Shown: positions 6,662 through 10,482 of the stretch, in pieces | Position numbering within the stretch: position 1 is the first letter of the stretch | Layout of the letters: the number at the start of each line of letters is the position of its first letter | Notes under the pieces: model-generated | The model's database searches: none | The model's input: the letters and a program-made list of their open reading frames with translations, nothing else | What the model was told of the DNA's origin: nothing | Made by a program: the position numbers and the translations under genes | NCBI GenBank assembly: GCA_035362115.1 | Contig: DAOSDD010000156.1 | Coordinates: 1-10,482, forward strand | Length of the DNA: 10,482 bases | DNA from: DUMC01 sp035362115 | GTDB lineage: Bacteria > Bacillota > Clostridia > Acetivibrionales > DUMC01 | Direction: 5' to 3'

Positions 6662-6809
6662 AGTGCCAGGAGTCTGCTCGGAAAGTCCGGGCTATCAAAG
6701 CAGACCGCTGGAGGAACGATCATGGACTTCATTATGATACAAAAGGATTCAAAAAATGACGTTCCTCCTGCACGAGCTCGCTTTTTTGAGCAAACTCCCG
6801 GATACCACT
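6662..6809 (-). promoter_or_regulatory. Foldback element in the argG-argH spacer with two alternative structures
   Basis: Arms 6668-6679 and 6788-6799 pair over 12 positions and extend outward through 6666-6667/6800-6801 and 6662-6665/6806-6809. The two imperfect positions in the arms (6674/6793 and 6668/6799) are A-C mismatches on the plus strand but G-U wobbles in minus-strand RNA, which favours a structure made in the arg transcript. Inside, 6710-6718 pairs perfectly with 6760-6768 (9 bp) and 6719-6723 with 6734-6738. An alternative hairpin, 6672-6677 with 6700-6705, uses the same bases as the outer arm, so the two folds exclude each other. No U-tract follows. It could be an attenuator, a stability element, or an inserted miniature repeat. 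I do not recognise a known riboswitch. Confidence 0.5.
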
Positions 6810-6818
6810 TGTAAAAAA

Positions 6819-8030
6819 TTATTTGTTTTTCTGATTCATTAAAGCATTTACTTTTAGCGGCAAACCAAACAGGTTAATGAATCCCTCTGCATCTTTCTGG
6901 TTGTATACATTATCTCTGCCAAAAGTGGATAACTCCTCACTGTATAATGAATATGGGGATTTTGACCCTGCAGGCATACAGTTGCCCTTATAAAGTTTCA
7001 TCCTGACAGTACCTGTAACCGTTTGCTGAGTGCTGTCAACAAAAGCTGAAAGAGCTTCTCTTAATGGAGTGAACCACTGTCCAAAGTAAACAAGTTCAGA
7101 AAATTTCTGAGCTATAAGGTCTTTATAATGAAGAGTATCTCTATCAAGACATAAGAGTTCCAGTTCCCTGTGGGCAGCATATAAAATTGTCCCGCCAGGT
7201 GTTTCATATACACCTCTGGATTTCATTCCTACAAGCCTGTTTTCCACCATATCCATAATGCCGATTCCGTTTTCACCGCCAATTTTATTTAAAACTTCAA
7301 TAAGTTCAATCGGTGAATATTCAACACCATTTACTTTCACGGGTATGCCTTTATCAAAATAGATCTCCACATATGACGCACTATCGGGAGCTTTTTCAGG
7401 TGGTACAATCATCTTTAGAATTTTATCGTACTGAGGTTCATTCCATGGATCCTCCAGATCGGAACCTTCATGACTTAAGTGCCAAAGATTTCTATCCATA
7501 CTGTAATTGTCCTTTTTAGTAACGGGTATTGGTATGCCTCTTTCCTGAGCATAGTCAATAGCATCTTCTCTGGACTTAATATCCCAAATTCTCCATGGAG
7601 CTATTATTTTTAGATGTGGAGCAAGAGCTTTAACAGTCAACTCAAACCTAACCTGATCATTTCCTTTACCTGTAGCACCATGGGCAATAGCTGTTGCGCC
7701 TTCTTTTTCAGCTATTTCAACCATTCTTTTTGCGATAATTGGCCTTGCAAAAGATGTACCTAAAAGATATTTCCCTTCATAAATAGCTTCTGCTTTTAAT
7801 GTGGGGAAAATATAGTCAGTAACAAACTCTTCTTGAATATTTTCTATATAGATTTTGCTTGCTCCAGTTTTTATTGCCTTTTCTCTTAAAGGCTCAAGTT
7901 CCTCTCCCTGACCTACATCAGCAGCCATAGCAATTACTTCATAATCATAATTTTCCTTTAACCACGGTATTATTATTGATGTGTCCAGTCCTCCTGAATA
8001 TGCCAGGATAATTTTTTCTTTCTTACTCAT
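6819..8030 (-). CDS. argG: Argininosuccinate synthase
   Basis: Joins citrulline and aspartate with ATP cleavage to AMP and pyrophosphate, giving argininosuccinate, which is then split by the argH product encoded next on the same strand. The 403-residue protein is full length. It has the N-type ATP-pyrophosphatase loop AYSGGLDTS (10-18) at its start and the conserved AHGATGKGNDQVRFE block (116-130). AGGAGG (8038-8043 read on the minus strand) is 7 bases upstream of the ATG, a near-ideal site. Upstream lies a divergent control region with ArgR-box-like palindromes at 8138-8155 and 8292-8305, so arginine repression is plausible. No clear -35/-10 pair stood out for argG. Confidence 0.97.
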   Translation of the reverse strand: MSKKEKIILAYSGGLDTSIIIPWLKENYDYEVIAMAADVGQGEELEPLREKAIKTGASKIYIENIQEEFVTDYIFPTLKAEAIYEGKYLLGTSFARPIIAKRMVEIAEKEGATAIAHGATGKGNDQVRFELTVKALAPHLKIIAPWRIWDIKSREDAIDYAQERGIPIPVTKKDNYSMDRNLWHLSHEGSDLEDPWNEPQYDKILKMIVPPEKAPDSASYVEIYFDKGIPVKVNGVEYSPIELIEVLNKIGGENGIGIMDMVENRLVGMKSRGVYETPGGTILYAAHRELELLCLDRDTLHYKDLIAQKFSELVYFGQWFTPLREALSAFVDSTQQTVTGTVRMKLYKGNCMPAGSKSPYSLYSEELSTFGRDNVYNQKDAEGFINLFGLPLKVNALMNQKNK

Positions 8031-8137
8031 ATAAAGGCCTCCTTAAAAATATCTTCAAATTTAAATGCTATAATAATATGTTACTTTACTACTAAAATAA
8101 TATGGTTACATTTGCAACCAGCTTATGTTACAATAGT

Positions 8138-8178
8138 AATGCATATAATTTCACAGAGTTGTGAATTACTTTTGCATT
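8138..8178. promoter_or_regulatory. Candidate ArgR operator, one good box and one weaker
   Basis: AATGCATATAATTTCACA (8138-8155) closely follows the ARG-box pattern TNTGNATWWWWATNCANA, differing at the first base and one inner position. A second half-site TGTGAAT (8160-8166), followed by TTGCATT with one extra base of spacing, begins 4 bp later. Tandem ARG boxes a few bp apart are the usual ArgR/AhrC arrangement. The boxes lie about 110-130 bp upstream of argG. This is pattern resemblance only. Confidence 0.4.
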
Positions 8179-8206
8179 AATATAAATATATAAATATATT
8201 TATATT
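8179..8206. repeat. All-A/T perfect 12-bp inverted repeat
   Basis: AATATAAATATA (8179-8190) and its reverse complement (8195-8206) flank TAAA. The arms contain only A and T. In such AT-rich DNA it may be a low-melting or curved segment between the divergent promoters rather than a protein site. Confidence 0.6.
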
Positions 8207-8225
8207 ATAAATACTATGAATCATT

Positions 8226-8268
8226 TTGCCAAATAGTAAATTGTTTTATAGCGCTTGTTATTTGGCAA
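8226..8268. repeat. Perfect 10-bp inverted repeat TTGCCAAATA upstream of ruvC
   Basis: TTGCCAAATA (8226-8235) is repeated inverted at 8259-8268 with 23 bp between. The second arm overlaps the candidate -35 at 8255-8260. The symmetry and the promoter position suggest a repressor operator with two half-sites about three helical turns apart, but no regulator can be named. SOS control by LexA is not supported; see rejected items. Confidence 0.5.
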
Positions 8269-8282
8269 TTGTTTATTATTAT
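8255..8282 (+). promoter_or_regulatory. Possible ruvCAB promoter
   Basis: TTGTTA (8255-8260) and TATTAT (8277-8282) have a 16-bp spacer and moderate matches. Initiation would fall near 8289, giving a leader of about 115 bases before the preferred ruvC start. Many other AT-rich hexamers exist here, so the choice is weak. Confidence 0.35.
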
Positions 8283-8291
8283 ACAACACGA

Positions 8292-8305
8292 TGCATAAAT
8301 ATGCA
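8292..8305. promoter_or_regulatory. ARG-box-like palindrome TGCAT-AAAT-ATGCA
   Basis: A perfect 5-bp inverted pair around a 4-bp A/T centre, exactly the half-site spacing of an ArgR box. It is more than 260 bp from argG and lies at or just after the candidate ruvC start of transcription. It could therefore belong to a different regulator or be a distant ArgR site that closes a loop with 8138-8155. Confidence 0.35.
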
Positions 8306-8405
8306 ATACTATTAATATAAAAATGGGAGTACATTTAAAATATGAAGAATAAATTAAATGCACCCTAAAAATAACGAATTTTATTTAGAGGACGTGAAAC
8401 AAACT

Positions 8406-8915
8406 TTGATAATTATGGGTATTGATCCCGGATTTGCAATAACGGGATATGGTATAATAAAATATGAAGGAAACCGGTTTACAGTTTTAGAATATGATGC
8501 GATTATAACGAAGCCATCTGAAAAATTTGCAGAAAGGCTCCTTACTCTTAACAATAGGATAAAGAAATTAATAAATATATACAGACCTGAAGCCTTTTCA
8601 ATAGAAGAACTGTTCTTTAACAAGAATGTAAAAACTGCTATAACAGCTGCTCAGGGGAGAGGCGCAGCAATGGTTGCTGCAGCAGAATGTGGTATTAGCA
8701 TCTACGAATATACACCACTTCAAGTGAAACAGGCTGTAGTAGGTTATGGAAGAGCCGAAAAAAGTCAGATTCAACAAATGGTAAAAGTTATTTTGAATCT
8801 GCCGGAAATTCCCAAACCTGATGATGTAGCGGATGCTTTAGCCATAGCTATATGCCATGCTCATTCATACAAAATGGAGAATATTGCCAAATGTCAGGAG
8901 GCAAAGGATAAATGA
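8406..8915 (+). CDS. ruvC: Crossover junction endodeoxyribonuclease RuvC
   Basis: Resolves Holliday junctions by paired cuts while bound with the RuvAB motor. With the TTG at 8406 the protein is 169 residues and starts MIIMGIDPG, placing the four catalytic acidic residues at Asp7, Glu67 (in IEELFF), Asp140 and Asp143 (in PDDVADALA), as in well-studied RuvC. A longer frame from ATG 8358 adds 16 residues not usual in the family and has no ribosome binding site. GAGGA (8388-8392) lies 13 bases before TTG 8406, a long but usable spacing; GTG 8394 is too close to it. The start is therefore probable, not certain. The gene overlaps ruvA by 4 bases, so the two are translationally coupled. Confidence 0.92.
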   Translation: MIIMGIDPGFAITGYGIIKYEGNRFTVLEYDAIITKPSEKFAERLLTLNNRIKKLINIYRPEAFSIEELFFNKNVKTAITAAQGRGAAMVAAAECGISIYEYTPLQVKQAVVGYGRAEKSQIQQMVKVILNLPEIPKPDDVADALAIAICHAHSYKMENIAKCQEAKDK

Positions 8916-9517
8916 TAAGTTATATAAAAGGGACACTGGAATATAAACATACTGATTATGTTATTGTTGAAGTACATGGAATAGGATACAAGGTTTTTAC
9001 TTCCCTGTCAACAATTCAATCAATAGGACAAGTTGGAAGCCAAGTGAAATTACATACATATTTGCAGGTGCGGGAGGACAATATAAGCCTTTATGGCTTT
9101 GCCACTCCTGAAGAATTGAAAATGCTTGAACTTTTACTTAAGGTGTCCGGAATAGGACCAAAAGTTTCTATTTCAATAATGTCGAATCTTTCACCTTCGA
9201 AATTTAGTCTGGCTGTTATTACTGATGATGTAAAAACACTGACGAAAGTTCCCGGGGTTGGGAACAAGACAGCACAGAGGATAATTTTAGAGTTGAAAGA
9301 TAAAATAAGGAAGGAACAGGGAGATATTTCGGATTTTGCAAGTACAGAGGATTCGTCTGTGGTTGACAGGGCAGGTATGAAGGCTTCTGAAGCTATAACT
9401 GCCTTAATGGTTTTAGGGTATACTGCGCTGGAAGCAAACAGAGCTGTTTCTGCCGTTTACTCTGAAGAGTTGGACCTTGAAACCGTAATCAAGAATTCTT
9501 TAAAGAAATTAATATAG
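8912..9517 (+). CDS. ruvA: Holliday junction branch migration protein RuvA
   Basis: Binds four-way DNA junctions as a tetramer and loads the RuvB motor. The 201-residue protein shows all three domains. The N-terminal OB-fold is about 1-63 (MISYIKGTLEYK..., ending near LYGFATPEE). The middle domain has two helix-hairpin-helix DNA-binding motifs, VSGIGPKVS (78-86) and VPGVGNKTA (113-121). The C-terminal domain that contacts RuvB is about 155-201, after an acidic flexible linker. The length is normal. The ATG sits in an ATGA overlap with the end of ruvC, and CAGGAGG lies just upstream, so translation is well supported. Confidence 0.97.
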   Translation: MISYIKGTLEYKHTDYVIVEVHGIGYKVFTSLSTIQSIGQVGSQVKLHTYLQVREDNISLYGFATPEELKMLELLLKVSGIGPKVSISIMSNLSPSKFSLAVITDDVKTLTKVPGVGNKTAQRIILELKDKIRKEQGDISDFASTEDSSVVDRAGMKASEAITALMVLGYTALEANRAVSAVYSEELDLETVIKNSLKKLI

Positions 9518-9588
9518 CTTATTTTACCTGTGCTTTTAACGCATACACTGTTAAACGGAATTACTGCATTAAGAGGAGATGATAAAAT

Positions 9589-10482
9589 ATGGAAGAGAGG
9601 CTTGTCACTTGCGAAGCGGTAGGTGATGATCAGGATGAAGCAAGCCTTAGGCCTAGAAGGCTAAACGAATATATTGGTCAAAGCAGAGTAAAGGAGAATC
9701 TCTCAATATTTATAGAAGCAACAAAGCAAAGAAAGGAAGCTTTGGACCATGTACTTTTGTATGGCCCTCCAGGATTAGGAAAAACTACCCTGGCAGGCAT
9801 AATTGCTTCTGAATTGGGAGTCAACTTAAGAATTACCTCTGGTCCTGCAATTGAGAAACCTGGAGACCTGGCTGCCATACTTACTAATTTGGGAGATTAT
9901 GATGTACTTTTTATAGATGAAATTCACAGGTTAAGTAGAAGCGTTGAGGAAATCCTGTATCCTGCAATGGAAGACTATGCGCTGGATATAATAATAGGCA
10001 AGGGACCCAGTGCCAGATCAATAAGGCTGGATCTGCCTAAATTTACACTTATAGGGGCAACTACACGAATTGGGCTGCTAACATCGCCTCTTAGAGATAG
10101 ATTCGGTGTAATAAACAGACTGGAGATGTATTCGGCCGAAGAACTAAAACTCATTGTAAAGAGGTCGGCAGCTATACTTAATATAGGAATTGATGAAGAA
10201 GGTGCTCTTGAAATTGCAGTACGTTCAAGGGGAACACCCAGGATTACAAACAGAATTCTAAAACGGGTAAGAGATTTTGCACAGATAAAAGCTGATGGGT
10301 TCATAAATAGAGATGTTGCAAGAATGGCTCTTGATGCCCTTGAAGTAGATAACCTGGGGTTGGATGGAATAGATAGGGAAATGCTTTTTTGCATAATAGA
10401 AAAGTTCGACGGAGGTCCTGTGGGCCTTGATACGCTGGCTGCAGCTATCAATGAAGAGGCCGGTACAATTGAGGATGTTTAT
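9589..10482 (+). CDS. ruvB: Holliday junction branch migration ATPase RuvB, cut by the window edge
   Basis: AAA+ hexameric motor that drives branch migration with RuvA. The frame is open to the last base: 298 residues are visible of a family length of about 330-350, so only the end of the winged-helix DNA-binding domain is missing. Visible motifs are Walker A GPPGLGKT (59-66), Walker B LFIDEIH (107-113), sensor 1 GATTR (156-160), the arginine finger region LRDRFG (168-173) and sensor 2 GTPRITNR (215-222). GAGGAG (9573-9578) is 10 bases before the ATG. It follows ruvA by 71 bases. A weak 6-bp stem (9535-9540 with 9550-9555) lies in this gap but has no T-tract, so ruvCAB is probably one transcript. 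Confidence 0.96.
   Translation, partial: MEERLVTCEAVGDDQDEASLRPRRLNEYIGQSRVKENLSIFIEATKQRKEALDHVLLYGPPGLGKTTLAGIIASELGVNLRITSGPAIEKPGDLAAILTNLGDYDVLFIDEIHRLSRSVEEILYPAMEDYALDIIIGKGPSARSIRLDLPKFTLIGATTRIGLLTSPLRDRFGVINRLEMYSAEELKLIVKRSAAILNIGIDEEGALEIAVRSRGTPRITNRILKRVRDFAQIKADGFINRDVARMALDALEVDNLGLDGIDREMLFCIIEKFDGGPVGLDTLAAAINEEAGTIEDVY

Larger units (their letters stand above)
8031..8405. other. Divergent control region between argG and ruvC
   Basis: A spacer of about 375 bp with no gene. It is very AT-rich and holds the argG ribosome binding site, two ArgR-box-like palindromes, an all-A/T 12-bp inverted repeat, a 10-bp TTGCCAAATA inverted repeat, a possible ruvC promoter, and an 8-codon reading frame at 8342-8368. 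These are listed separately where supportable. Confidence 0.7.

Noticed and set aside
5411..6737. Plus-strand reading frames opposite argH
   Set aside because: They lie antisense to a complete argH with all family motifs, and their translations are low-complexity and unlike any family; they are shadows.
6640..6818. RNase P RNA gene (rnpB)
   Set aside because: A 14-base match to the conserved P4 region exists, but the spacer is too short and the other conserved regions are missing.
6635..6818. T-box leader for arginine genes
   Set aside because: The conserved T-box segment (AGGGTGGNACCGCG) and a downstream U-tract terminator are not present on either strand.
8210..8340. SOS (LexA) box for ruvCAB
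   Set aside because: No sequence close to the Firmicutes pattern GAACnnnnGTTC was seen between argG and ruvC.
8358..8405. N-terminal extension of RuvC starting at ATG 8358
   Set aside because: It has no ribosome binding site and adds 16 residues before the family-typical MIIMGIDPG start, where Asp7 falls at its usual position.
9518..9588. Terminator between ruvA and ruvB
   Set aside because: Only a 6-bp AT-rich stem without a T-run; too weak to separate the two genes.
9975..10451. 158-residue minus-strand frame opposite ruvB
   Set aside because: It is Ser/Ile-rich antisense to the AAA+ domain of ruvB, with no ribosome binding site of note; a shadow of the real gene.

Overview
The window looks like a chromosomal piece of a low-GC, spore-forming-type clostridium. 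The evidence is AT-rich DNA, strong AGGAGG-type ribosome binding sites, a paired glgC/glgD ADP-glucose pyrophosphorylase of the Firmicutes kind, and protein sequences close to those of the Ruminiclostridium/Acetivibrio (C. thermocellum) group. The genus is an inference from remembered family sequences, not a search result.

Layout. Positions 1-719 hold no protein gene but are dense in structure. There is a 55-bp direct repeat with a 100-bp period, a terminator-like hairpin, and about 275 bases (207-482) that fold into one large nested RNA-like structure with a possible pseudoknot. A promoter for glgC follows. Then come glgC, glgD (overlapping by 4 bases) and a lipoprotein polysaccharide deacetylase, all on the plus strand. 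The gap after them (4253-4463) carries a second structured-looking segment that shares sequence blocks with the one upstream of glgC, and then a good sigma-A type promoter. That promoter drives a 103-residue protein of unknown function, which ends in a strong terminator. A 76-residue unknown gene follows.

Convergent to these, on the minus strand, is the arginine pair argG then argH (citrulline + aspartate to argininosuccinate to arginine + fumarate). The two genes are separated by a 184-bp spacer that can fold into two mutually exclusive structures. A divergent control region of about 375 bp (8031-8405) contains ArgR-box-like palindromes and two perfect inverted repeats. It faces ruvC-ruvA-ruvB on the plus strand, the Holliday junction processing operon. 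ruvB runs off the right edge.

The protein genes are ordinary housekeeping and storage genes. The unusual content is in the noncoding spacers: the large RNA-like element upstream of glgC, its shorter partial relative downstream of the same gene cluster, and the argG-argH spacer. No phage, transposase, CRISPR array or defence genes were seen.
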